Both the position numbers and the translations under genes were made by a program. From contig CM072516.1 of NCBI GenBank assembly GCA_036898135.1, positions 60,753,740 to 60,817,739 on the forward strand: a stretch of DNA of 64,000 bases. Reading direction: 5' to 3'. The stretch is from Oncomelania hupensis (taxonomy: Eukaryota; Mollusca; Gastropoda; Littorinimorpha; Pomatiopsidae). Under the pieces are notes generated by a model. That model did not search any database and was not told the DNA's origin. It was given only the letters and a program-made list of their open reading frames with translations. Below, piece by piece: positions 19,701-30,644 of the stretch (within the stretch, counting starts at the first letter, position 1; each line of letters opens with the position of its first letter).

Positions 19701-22700
19701 GATAAGACAAATATAATATAAGATATTGCTCTTATATATGAGCGATAAGCTTGAAAAATGGACCCTTATACAGTCAATTCATCTCCATCATCATAAGGTT
19801 CTAAAATGTCAGGATGATTATTAAATTACTGTCACACTAAACCATTAAAATGAGTCTGTGTGTGATGATATCCTGGAGAAGATACAATAATCTTACAAGG
19901 GGATTAAGAGCTGTAGATAGATGAGGCGTTTAGCTATCTCTATCAGTCGTTCTTTACCAAGATTCCTAATCAATGTGAGAGACTAATCACTGTGCTTGGT
20001 CACATAAAAATTTATAATTTGTTCTCGGGTTTTAAAGTATTATTGGCTCACCTTAAGAAATGGTTTTGTTAGTCAAATGACTCGTCTAATTGGTCTCCAG
20101 AGAAGAAGAGCTAGTGGACACATAACCATACAAATAGATTGACACCAGTCGTATTTAGGTGATTTCAACTTTTATATGTTCAACACAAATTCTAACATGA
20201 CTTTAATTAAATGTAAATTAATAACTATAACTGTTCATTGTGCTGGGAAAGATTTTTAGCAGTACTTCATCATCACGTGCTAAGTATTCTATGTTTTGAT
20301 GGTCTAATATTGTTCCGAGTATTTTTTACATCAGCTGCAGTTGAGAGGGACTTAGCTCTCAGTTTCTGTGAGTGCTTGAGTCGGGTGGTCACTCTAAGGG
20401 AGTCTGTACACTCTCAGGATGATTGGGCGAGTATGATAGCTACGGGGCCGGATGTGGCGAGGTAGATTCTAGGTGATCTCCTTCTTTTCCACGGGAGCAA
20501 GCATCAAGCGTTGACTCCACAAACCATCCCAGAGCTGAGCTGGAAAATCCAGAACTCTAGCTACAATATTCTATTCAGATATATTGGTATGTGGTGCCCT
20601 CTGCAAGGAGTCTATAGCATCAGACACTTGCCGAGTTTCCCACGAGCACACTACGATATCTGAATCTTAAGGTTAAGATATATCGAGCAATATGCACAAT
20701 ATGTCAGAAACAATAATCGGTTTCTGTAAATACATACAACACAAACATACTAATACATGGCCATCAATATAATATATAAACATACAAGTACTAGAAACTA
20801 CTAGTGTTAACTTACTTCTAGTCTCTGGAAATCGTGAAACCGTCTCTAGTCTATCACTCTGTTGGTGATGGCTGAGGATTTTTTGTTCACTTCAGTTCGC
20901 TCCTTGTTTTAACCCTCGTTTTTGACTGCCCGGTTAATGTGGGGTGTACGGAGGATATACAGGAATCTACACGTCATCTCCGACCAATCATCTAATTCTA
21001 GCGAATGCGTGAATCTTTTCTCGGATGCCTTTGTTCTCCTGTCCTGCTTCTGGGACACTATCTGTTACGTCTCAACTTCGAGTGTCAGAGGAAAAACGCA
21101 GGGTAGATCTACAAGTGATATTATTTGCGTGGCTACTTAGCGGTCAAGGGACACCGGTCAGATGTCCTAGTGGGCTAAATTACATTCTGCTTGAGGGTAT
21201 CGGGAGTGAACTTCTCAAGGAGGTTAATTTAATAACGGCCAACATTCCTCTAGAGAGCTGGTAAATTAACGTCAGGTTTTGTTCATTACTATCTGTTTAT
21301 CGCTAAGCTGAGTTACCACATCTTTGTCGTCAACATTTCTGATATTACACTGTGTTTATATGAACTGGAGGAATGTTCCTTTGCCTGACATTCTAAAGAA
21401 GCATGCCAGATATATTTACATGAAAACATGCTTTTCATTTGAAATGATTGTTTTTAATTCTGTATGTTTGTGATTTGATAGGTTGTTTCAGGTAGACTAA
21501 GATAAACCATGTGCTAATCTGTGTAGAGATCCCTTTACAAAGATACAACAGGGAATTTTCTACACTATCATAGCAGTGGATATTCTGCTTCACAGCAATA
21601 CATGAAATTCATGTCACACATCACCGCCCAAAAATACTGTCATAATATTTATGTTTGAGTTATGACCATAGTATTTTTGGGCTGGTAATATAAAAAAGCC
21701 TATTGAATATGATACATCAGCACAAGATCTAGTACAAAATTAACTCACTTTCTCTGGATATCTGGTGGGCAAAACTGTGTCCTGTCATAATCTGAAGAAA
21801 AGATAAAAAATGTAATGCCAAAAACACTTGTACAGAAACAAAAGATTTTGATGCAAGGTACTGTGAACAACATATACAAACCCGTGCGTGCCATATAGGC
21901 AAACCACAATAAAGGCCTCGCTTAATTACAGGACACGACTCGACACTTGTGCTGCGCCATCGATGTCTCGCACGCGTGCCTCGCACATTTCTTGCTTAAT
22001 GTGATAGACACAACACCGACAGTTATGTGCGCATGTACATGGTCACATGACCACAACAAACATGGCTGCTCCCGTTCATTCAAGCGACGATGAGGTCGTT
22101 GAAGGTGTTTTGGCTGTGATTTCTGCAGTAAAGCAAAGAAGAATAAATCATTAGAAAAAAAAACAAAAACACTAGGTTGAAATTTTCGAAGCCAATTTGT
22201 TTATTCTTCAGCGTTCACATAGTCATTTTGCAAACACCACGATGCTTCGTCCGCCATGTTTCCACGCCAGCGACAATCAGCCAATCAGCGCCGAGATGCC
22301 TCGACACAAGATACTTGTGTTCAAATTCTGACCAGACTTTTATGCGCAGTGTTGAGGCCCTGTTTTTGATGCCGTGGCATCAAATTTTCGTGCCGCGCAT
22401 GTGTGCGCGGCACATGTGTCGAGTAGTGTCCTGTAATTAAGCGAGGCCTTAAAGTGAGTACATCTATAATAATAAACTATTAAAGTATATTATGTTTAGC
22501 ATAATTATACATCAGTATAACGTGAGGCAGATTGTAAACAAAACGTGCACAACATACCAAGTCCACATTCCCCTAAGGCGACGACTTTACTGTTGCTAGT
22601 AGCCAGCTCTATGAGATCGGACAGATATTTGTCAGGGTTGCCGCTGGATTCAAACTCCTTGCATCGTGTTGGGTGACACCCCACAGTACTGTATAAGTGC

Positions 22701-25033
22701 TCTGGAATACAGAAACCAAGATATTAAGAGATCAGTAAAAATACAGAAACACCCCAGGTGAGGTAAAACTGCTAGAATGTATTCTAAATACCTTTCAGTG
22801 TAAAACGTTGTAATCGCCGACAAACAAGAACTTCAAATCCAAAATATTATGACAAAATTGCCAAAAAGTCTAGCTGCTGTTTTGTGTTGATTCATGAATA
22901 GAGTGTGAGCCATTTGAACTTTTTTACCTCCAAATATTACACAACTGCACAACGCTGAATATTTCCTATCTATAGATATTTTGTGAGCTTTAAGAACAAA
23001 TTGATGTTGCTGGTTTTTAGCATCACATTGACAATTACACCATGAACTTTTTGTTTTTCTGCTAGTCTATATTCATAATGAACAAAAACAACAAAAAACT
23101 AACTAAATGTAAGAAATAATTATACAGCATTTTACTGCTATAAAAAAATTCAAAACACAAAACGAACTTTCTTTCTGTCTGCTGACAGATTTCTCTGCCT
23201 TTACACCACATCTTTCAGTGATGAATACATGTGAGTTTGTTGTGTATGTTTACAGTGTGTGTAACATGTGAGAATGTATGCTCCTGGTTACAGATCGCCG
23301 CATGCTGAGTCTGATTTACCACAAAAAGCATGTTTTTAATAGTATGCAGTAAGGGCAATTACAGCTGACTAGCTTGTAGGCTGGGGTAGTTGATCGTTCA
23401 TGGATGTGATGGCCATGTCAAACATAGTCAAAGCAAGTACTGTTCCACGTAAATATCTGTCCGTTTGACATGTCCCCATAAAGTCGACGAATGTTCAAAC
23501 TGGCTGACTTTGCACTAGTCCACTAAAGTCAACAACAGCAGTAAAAACGTTCATAAGAATGTTCGTACCTTCTGTTTTTGCAAGTTCTAGAGCCTCCCTG
23601 GAGTCTTTTAAACTTCCCCCAGTAATCATCATCTGCATGAAATAAAATATATTGCAAAATAAATGACATCAGCTAAAAATCATTCAATGTCAAGGGCACT
23701 GATTCACATCTATAGTAGTGGAAAACACTGTCCATTTCGGAGAAAACGGCCTGATTAGTGGCTATCATTTTGTTAATGTACTGACTGAGAAACTATAGAA
23801 AACGCTACAAAATAATTATCAAAATCAATACCTTTTCCATGCCAATATCAACCGCTCTCTGCAGGACATCCGTGAAATCATCTAGAAATGAAACCAAATA
23901 AATAAATAAACATATGCACAAAATGATTGCTGTTCACACACACACACACACACACAAAGGCTACAATTTCTTACGTTAATCTGCATCCCTTTAACTAAGC
24001 AGATGTATGTCAAAATTATATCCACTGTACTGCCGTAAGAAATTGCATCTGAATGAAAGATGTATTCATACAAAGAAGTGCAACAGCTGATAAATAATTT
24101 TTTTTTTTTAAATAGCACAATTAAACATAATCAAAATGTGTCCTCTACCTCAAAACAACAGATCAAAAGAAGCCTACACACAATATAAAACCAAAAATTT
24201 ACAAGTTTCGAAATGAGCTCTTCATGCCAAAAGGTCTGCAACCTTTTCTAGTAGACTAGAAAGAAAAGAAAAAAAATCGTCTGCTTTAAAAAAAAAAAAA
24301 AAAAAAAGTCTAAAAAAAAAAAAAAGTCAAATTGTTGTCAACCAGTTCATTACCTTCATGTTTTCTAGACCCATGGTACAGACCTCTGAAAACAGGATCT
24401 GTCACAAATAAATGCCATGTTAATTGTACATTAATACAATACAACACATCTTTATTAAGTAGTAGTAATGAGATTAACTACAGATTGTGTTAATCTGAAA
24501 ATAGGGAATAGTCAACAATTACTTTGTTAGTTAAAGCTGCGTCTTCAGGTATTGTAAAACATTATATGAACAACAATTTGTGAATAATACCGATTGTGTT
24601 CATATGAAAATAGGGAATTGTCAACAATTACCTTGTTAGTTAAAGCTTGGTATTCAGCTATTGTAAAACATTATATGAACAACAATTTGTGAATTTGATG
24701 TAATTATTGCTAAATTAACTGATCAGTTTTATGATAATAATTTTGTAACATTATAATATCATGATAATATTAGGACCTGCCAATTGTCTTGAAATTGTTA
24801 CTGTTAGTCACACATCACATCTGCCTGACTTTGCTCAGCCTTCCCTTTCTCTCCACAAAACAGAGAAGAAAAGGGATAGAGGACTGTCTGCCTCACCTCA
24901 TTACGTCTTCTGGCCTTCACGATCCTCCCTTGAGCCCCAAACTCCTTAGTTAACTAATCCCATCTTAGATGTAGAGTAACAGAATAAACAATGCAATGAA
25001 TAATTCATTGTGTTTGTTCAAGTTCAACAGTTC

Positions 25034-25064
<31 letters not shown>

Positions 25065-25203
25065 AAGAAGAAGAAGAAGAAAAAGAAGAAGAAGAAGAAA
25101 GGGAAAGCATCAAAGTAACAAACAAATAATTTCAAACAAACAAAAAGCACCAAAAGATAAATAAATACATAAATAAATATATTATTAAAAAAATAATACA
25201 AAA

Positions 25204-25285
<82 letters not shown>

Positions 25286-26458
25286 TAATAATAATAATAA
25301 AAATACAGAATTACCTGTGAGATTTGCTCCAATGTCTGTTGAAGTATGTACAGCCAGGCATCGCCAATATGAATCAAACATAAAAAAAACCAAAAAAACT
25401 ATAAACTACAATAAACACAGACAAAACTGATCACTTTCTATCACAAATAAGCTCTGTGTTTATATCAAGTCTGCGAACACAATGGCTATCCTTTGTAGCA
25501 TACAAATGTCATCTTTATTTGACATTATCTATTACTACTACTGGTAGTACTGCTACTGCCTTTCTTCTTCTTTTTTCTTCTTTTGTTGGGGGCTGCCACC
25601 CTCAGCTTATTGAGGACTCTGCAACCAAATGCTGGGTATGTTCTTGTTACCGGCACTCACCCGTCTAGGACTTGAGCGTCAGGATCTTTTAAGGTCCGTT
25701 ATGATGGAGTGCATGCGACACAGACTAGACCTCGGTTTATACTCTCATCTGAAGGAGTAGGAAACGAGAGTAAAGTGTCTTTCCCAAGGACACAACACAA
25801 TGGCCCGGACAGGGCTCGAATCTGGGACCTTCAGATCCGCAAGCCAAAGCACTACCATTAGACCACCATGCCTCTAATATAAATATTAAATACTAATATT
25901 GTGGGTAAGAAAAATGAACAAATCTCTACAATTCAGATTTTTTTAAAAAAATAAGTGTTATTTTTAACAGAACTGTTTATTTTGCATGCTTTTATATCTA
26001 TGCAAATGCGAAACAAATGGCAGTACATAACTCCTTTGACATAAATAAAGATTTGTTGAATCTTGAATGTTTACCAAGTACTACTACTACAATGAAAACA
26101 TGAGTTGTTGAGAGGGGAAGCACGGTGGCCTAATGGTAGAGCTTTGGCTTGCGGATCTGAAGGTCCCGGGTTCGAGCCCAGGCCGGGGCATTGTGTTGTG
26201 TTCTTGGGAAAGACAATTTACTCCCATTTCCTACTCCTTCGGATGAGAGTATAAACCGAGGTCTAGTCTGTGTCGCATGCATTCCATCATAACGGACTTT
26301 AAAGATCCTGACGCTCATGTCCTAGACGGGTGAGTGCCGGTAACAAGAACACACCCAGCATGCACCTTGTGGAATCATTTTCCTTACGGGATATCCACAG
26401 TATTACGAAGAAGAAGAAGAAGAAGAAGAAGAAGAAGAAGAAAGAGAGAGAGGGACGG

Positions 26459-26538
<80 letters not shown>

Positions 26539-26602
26539 CTATATTTCCTCTGTTAAACTCACCTATAAATTTAAACGCAGATCTTACAGTATTTGAAGCC
26601 AT
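16705..26602 (-). CDS. TATDN1: TATDN1, TatD-family metal-dependent deoxyribonuclease, complete, 12 exons
   Basis: Exons in transcript order: 26602-26563, 25335-25315, 24398-24354, 23881-23832, 23632-23569, 22701-22558, 21791-21749, 19468-19342, 18716-18640, 18441-18371, 17401-17269, 16807-16705. All junctions have GT..AG and matching phase. The total is 918 nt, 305 aa plus stop, close to the vertebrate length of about 297. Signature blocks are FIDIGANLTD at the N-terminus (about 12-21), TVGCHPTRC (His83), GECGLDYDR (Glu117), LFLHCRNS (His155), VHSFDGTKE (His180), and METD-type IETDAPWC (Asp228). These are the metal-binding positions of the TatD amidohydrolase-fold nucleases, so catalysis looks intact. 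Family members cut DNA in a Mg-dependent way and are linked to apoptotic or repair DNA processing. The start ATG fits the N-terminus of orthologues. Exon 2 is only 21 nt. Introns hold SINEs, a Harbinger-like MITE and LINE scraps. Confidence 0.95.
18771..18839. repeat. Interleaved inverted repeats (A-B-A'-B')
   Basis: GGTTAAGTCCCTC (18771-18783) is inverted at 18807-18819. ACCTGTCATGACAA (18787-18800) is inverted at 18826-18839. Both pairs are perfect (13 and 14 bp) and they overlap rather than nest. The B unit itself contains the palindrome TGTCATGACA. The structure lies 55 bp upstream of the TATDN1 exon 18716-18640. Confidence 0.9.
19664..19732 (-). mobile_element. Very short 5'-truncated LINE insertion with 14-bp target duplication
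   Basis: TATATATGAGCGAT occurs directly on both sides (19650-19663 and 19733-19746). Between the copies is a 69-bp insert that reads, on the minus strand, into an (AACC)n-type tail. That is the footprint of target-primed reverse transcription. Confidence 0.75.
19750..21620. other. TATDN1 intron between exons 8 and 7, no recognised feature
   Basis: This is about 1.9 kb of mixed composition. The stretch 20280-21260 is less AT-rich than its surroundings and holds several short open frames, but I recognise no domain, TIR or tail. It may be a decayed transposon. Confidence 0.4.
21626..21682. repeat. Hairpin
   Basis: GCCCAAAAATACT and its complement AGTATTTTTGGGC flank an inner GTCATAA/TTATGAC pair. 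A few bases are unpaired on the right arm. It lies about 70 bp downstream of the donor of the TATDN1 exon 21791-21749. Confidence 0.75.
21913..22449. mobile_element. Harbinger-like MITE
   Basis: The 537-bp element has inverted ends AGGCCTCGCTTAATTACAGG extending to about 42 bp with four or so mismatches. The target duplication is TAA on both sides (21910-21912 and 22450-22452). Three-base TWA duplications are typical of PIF/Harbinger. It has no transposase gene and lies in a TATDN1 intron. Confidence 0.85.
23160..23330 (+). repeat. SINE 3'-tail copy without tRNA head
   Basis: It shares TTTCTCTGCCTTTACACCAC, a TG-rich middle and ACAGATCGCCGCATGCTGAG with the SINE tail at 16400-16570. It is in a TATDN1 intron. 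Confidence 0.65.
24482..24700. repeat. Tandem duplication of about 107 bp
   Basis: Two adjacent units share AAAATAGGGAAT, GTCAACAATTAC, TTGTTAGTTAAAGCT and AACATTATATGAACAACAAT with a few differences. The duplication lies in the TATDN1 intron before exon 3. Confidence 0.85.
25036..25303. repeat. Microsatellites (AAG)n and (AAT)n
   Basis: (AAG)n lies at about 25036-25098 and (AAT)n at about 25209-25303. The second ends 12 bp from TATDN1 exon 2 (25315-25335), so the donor of that 21-nt exon is next to an unstable repeat. Confidence 0.95.
25625..25880 (-). mobile_element. tRNA-derived SINE, minus-strand copy of an inverted pair
   Basis: Read on the minus strand it has an A box (GGTCTAATGGTAGTGC) and a B box (GATTCGAGCCC). 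Its body is shared with 26113-26365 (CTAGTCTGTGTCGCATGCA, GGTGAGTGCCGGTAACAAGA). It lies in TATDN1 intron 1, in the sense orientation of that gene. Confidence 0.9.
26113..26365 (+). mobile_element. tRNA-derived SINE, plus-strand copy of an inverted pair
   Basis: The A box is GGCCTAATGGTAGAGC and the B box GGTTCGAGCCC. The body is the same as the copy at 25625-25880 but inverted, so the two could pair over about 250 nt in a TATDN1 pre-mRNA. Confidence 0.9.
26406..26531. repeat. (GAA)n then (GA)n microsatellite
   Basis: Purine tracts of about 35 bp (GAA) and 72 bp (GA) lie just inside TATDN1 intron 1, within 160 bp of the first exon. Confidence 0.95.
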
Positions 26603-26760
26603 GTCGATATAAAATATTGAGTAATGTGGTTCACCGTTGTCATTCAGCTAGTATAGTAACAGTTGCAAAAATGTGTGCGACACACGTTGTCTGCTAGGTT
26701 ATAAAATTCCGGAAGTTGCGTCTTTTGAGCCCAATTTTATTTAATAAGATTTTAAGCTGC
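26603..26760 (-). promoter_or_regulatory. Putative TATDN1 promoter/5' UTR with an ETS-like site
   Basis: This is the sequence upstream of the start ATG. CCGGAAGT at 26709-26716 fits the ETS/GABP consensus often found at housekeeping promoters. No TATA box is placed convincingly. The exact transcription start is not visible. Confidence 0.4.
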
Positions 26761-26939
26761 GTTAAAATTTAAAAAAAAATTGAATAACGTATTTTTGATT
26801 TTATTTTTTGGATTCATAAAACAAATATTTAGACATTTGCTGTGAAAATACACCGCGTAATTGCATATAAAATAGTTTCAGCCGTTAGTGGCATAAACCT
26901 TTCACCATTTTTGTTTTACATTGTACAGGTACAAACTTC

Positions 26940-28821
26940 TATCCTATTCTGTCCCGTAACCCGGAGGTTGTAGGGGCACCACAGATGATCGTTTAACCAG
27001 CATACTCCATCTTTCTCTGTCCTCAGCAACCCTGATGGCTTCGCTCAGTGTCAAACCATTCCATTCTCGAATGTTGTCTTCCCACCTCTTTTTAGGTCTC
27101 CCTCTTCTTCTACCTCCTTGCACTGTGCCTTGCAGAATAGTCTTTGCAAGGCCTGATGATCTGGTGACGTGGACATACCATCGTAGTTTACGTTTCTTCA
27201 CCACTGTGAGCAGGTCATCGTGTTGTCCAATGGCTTGTGTGATGGTCTGTCGGACTTCGTCGTTGGTGATGTGTTGGGTATAGGAAATGCTCAGAAGTCT
27301 TCTGTAGCACCTCATCTCCATGCTTTGTATTCTTCGTTGGAGATCTGCTGTGAGGGTCCATGCTTCGCAAGCATATAGAAAGATGGAGATGACAAGGGAG
27401 CGCAGCAGTCTTACTTTGGAATGTAAACTGATGGTCCTGTCTTTCCAAATGGGCTTCAATCTTGTCAGGGCAGCAGTTGTTTGTGCGATCCTGGAGAGGA
27501 CTTCCTGTCGGGACCCATTGTCTGATACAATGGCTCCTAAATATTTGAAGCTATGCACTGTGTTGAGGGATTGGCCTTGGACTTTGATGTCCGTGTTGAT
27601 GCCATTGTTGTTGTTGGTCATCATTTTGGTCTTCTCTGCACTTATTTCCATTCCATAGGCTCTGGAGGTGCATGGTGTCAAGCCTCTGTACCAGCTGTTC
27701 AAGTTCTTGTTCCTCTCCAGCCAATCCATCAATGTCATCCGCAAAACGAAGATTGGAGATTGCTCTACCCCCTATGCTGACTGTGCCTTCATGATCTGCA
27801 AGAGCATCTGACATGATGCGCTCTAGGAAGATGTTGAAGAGTGTTGGAGAGAGTAGGCATCCTTGACGCACACCGATTGTTGTTCTGAACCAGATCCCGA
27901 TGGCGCTGTTGTGGAGGACTGCACTGGTAGCCTTGTCATACAGGCTTTTGATGACTTCAATAATTTTAGGGATGATGTTGTACACTTTCATTGTTGCCCA
28001 TAGAGAGGCATGCCAGACTCGGTCAAACGCCTTCTTGAAGTCTATGAACACATGATATAGATGTTGTTGATGCTGTAGATATTTCTCACATATTATTCTG
28101 AGGTTGAAAATCTGCTCAGTGGTACTTCGCCCTGCCCTGAATCCTGCTTGTTCTTCAGCTTTGATTTGTTCAGCTTGGGGTTTCAACCTGTTGAGTATTA
28201 TTTTCAGGAGGACCTTGCTGGGATGGCTGATGAGGCTGATGATGCGGTAATTTTCACACTCCTGAAGGTTACCTTTTTTGGGAAGCGTGATGACAAGCGA
28301 CTGGGTCCATGGTATAGGCCACTCCCCACTCTGCCAGATCTTGTTACAGATAATGGTGAGGGCATCAATCATCGCTTCTCCTCCTGCTTGTAGCAGTTCC
28401 GCGGGTATGTTGTCCACTCCCGTTGACTTCCCTTTCTTTAGAGATTGCACTGCTGCCTCAACTTCTTCCCGGAGAATTGGGAGGATATCTTCTTCTTCTC
28501 TGTTCTCGGGACATGCTAGAACTGATGGGTCTCCATTTGGTGTATGGTTGTAAAGGTCAGAGCAGTACTCTGTCCATCTGTCCAAGACTTCTTGTTCTTC
28601 TGTAAGGCATATGCCAGACTTGCTTTGGATCGGGGAGACCTTGGGCTGTTTGACACTTGTCAGCCGCTTCACAGTTTGGTAGGCCTTCTTGCTGTTGTTC
28701 TTCTTCAGACTGTTCTCTATTTCCTGGCATTGATCTTCTATCCAGTTCTCCTTTGCTGTGCGCATGCCTTTTTGGATGTCATTGTTAATTTTTCGGTATA
28801 CGTCAGCTCTCTGTGAGGTGT

Positions 28822-28854
<33 letters not shown>

Positions 28855-29521
28855 TTTCTTCGTTTATCACACAGTTTTAAAAGTTCAGATGTGATCCACG
28901 GCTTCTTCTTTGGTCGGTGCTTGCCAAGGATCTCAGTGGCGGCATCTGTCACAGCTGAGTTGAAGGTGGTGGTCATGGTGTTGACATCTACTTCACCAGC
29001 CCCCAAAATGAGCAGTGGTGCAAATTTCCTTCCAATTGTGGCCTGAAATAGTTCTGCCACCTCCGGGTCTTGCAGTTTGTCCAGGTCGAACTTCAGTCTA
29101 GTGCACTTTGCTGTATTTACTCTCTTCAAGTGGAGCCGGAAAGACATCATCACGAGATCGTGGTCACTTCCGATGTCTGCTCCTGGAAAAGTGCGTGTCC
29201 TGCCAATGTTGATGCTTGATCTGAAGCGTTTCTTGACCATGATGTAGTCTATTTGATTGTGATGCTCCCCGCCGGGACTGTGCCATGTCCATCGTCTGGA
29301 GTTTTTGTGGAGACCAAGCGTATTTGCCAGTACCAGATTGTTGTATCTGGCAAACTCCAAGAGTCTCAGACCCCTGTCATTTGTCTCGTTGTTGCAGTGG
29401 GGTCCACATGTGTCTCCCCAGTTGTGGTGCGCATCTTGGCCAACCTTGGCATTCCAGTCGCCTTGCACTATGACTATATCCTACTTCGGCACTTGGTCAA
29501 GTGCCGAAGAAGGACATAGTC
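26940..29521 (-). mobile_element. RTE-type LINE copy D, 5'-truncated, nearly intact RT
   Basis: The upstream frame (29468-28848) carries the endonuclease C-terminal half: GDWNAKVGQDAHHNWG, SPGGEHHNQIDYIM, GADIGSDHDLV. The next frame (28870-27551) carries the RT with VFIDFKKAFDRVW, IGVRQGCLLSPTLFN and RFADDIDG. A third (27744-26944) holds the C-terminal domain ending KRKLRWYVHVTRSSG and the basic block. The frames are split by an expanded A-run (T-run on +, about 28826-28850) and by a short insertion near 27670. The 3' end has the stop and a short TATCC-type tail. RTE assignment rests on the endonuclease blocks. Confidence 0.92.
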
Positions 29522-29847
29522 ACAAACTTCTACTTTTTAAATAAAATTGTATCTAAGTAAAAATGTAAAAATGCTTGTTGATGTTTTTTATTTAAAAAAA
29601 AGAAACGCCTCGAAAATTATAAAATAAAGTATGTAGACATAAAATGAATTGTGTAGACATAGAATTGTTATAAGCTTAACATTTACAAACGGCATTACGA
29701 TCTCTTGAATATTGATAAAAGGTAGTCGGTTGTTATAAAACGGTTTTTCTATACCTATATAAAAAAATATGGTTTTGCTTACAGAATATGTATTTTCCAA
29801 AATCACTTTGTGTGGGAAATTTTAAAAATCGATTGAATTGAATCGAG
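29522..29847. other. AT-rich sequence between two LINE copies
   Basis: No gene or named repeat is seen. Confidence 0.5.
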
Positions 29848-30640
29848 TAAGGTTGGTTGGTTGGTTGGTTGGTTGATTGATGATAAAGACCCTACAAACA
29901 CATTCAAACTCACGCATTTAAACAGGCACACATGTAGGCCTACACACACATAAGCACACGCACTATCACCATCTCTCTCACATACACTCAAACATAATTT
30001 ATAGCCGCACTAAAACATAAATAACAATTTCAGTTAAATAAAACTAGCTAGCGCTGGAAAATTAATTAAAGCTTTTGGCAATCTCGCACTTAAATCATTG
30101 TTAATGTTTGTAACTGATGTTATAGAATTTACTTCAGGGTACAAGAGAGGATGAATGTGAATACGATCAAATAATATATGTCTTAGAGTTAAGGGTTCGT
30201 CACAAATGCACTTTACATTTTTACAATATTTGGTTTTCATCGAATTTAATAATATTGTTTGCCATAGGTGAAACTGATCTGGGAAATCCACAAAGATATT
30301 TATAGTTTGTATTGAACTGAAGTTTCTTTACAATATTGTTTTCAATATTGTTTTGAGTTTATTTAGAAGACAGATTTATTTTAACTGACAGAGAATTAAT
30401 ATTTAAAGCACCTAATTTTGCAGGATGATCAGACCAATCGTTATATAAAAATCCACAACATGATGGAATCCAGCAAAATGTCACTTCAGTACCATTAATT
30501 ATTAAACAATGAATAACGTTCTTAATCTTTGAAAAAAAAATCTTGTCGTTCACAGTTAATATTAGATTTTAAAGCATCTATAACAGAGAATCTACGCATA
30601 GAATATATTCAGATTCAGAATCGATTGATTAATGACCATA
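29848..30640 (-). mobile_element. Remnant of an RNase H-bearing LINE, 3' end, with (AACC)n tail
   Basis: The minus-strand frame near 30553-30359 has EVTFCWIPSCCGFLYNDWSD followed by AKLGA, the last block of a LINE-type RNase H domain (WIPSHxGxxGNExAD). Downstream, near 30290-30034, comes KCICDEPLTLRHILFD, the usual Cys/His-rich C-terminal motif. On the minus strand the segment ends in AACCAACCAACC at 29848-29870. The key histidine in WIPSH is replaced by Cys, and frames are broken. Confidence 0.7.
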
Positions 30641-30644
30641 ATAC

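Noticed and set aside
24965..25393. 142-aa poly-Ile/Phe membrane-like frame
   Set aside because: It reads (AAT)n and (AAG)n repeats on the minus strand and overlaps TATDN1 exon 2 in the wrong frame.
26124..26190. Functional tRNA gene
   Set aside because: A and B boxes are present, but the unit is a 250-bp dispersed sequence with a second inverted copy and the arms do not fold cleanly, so it is a SINE.
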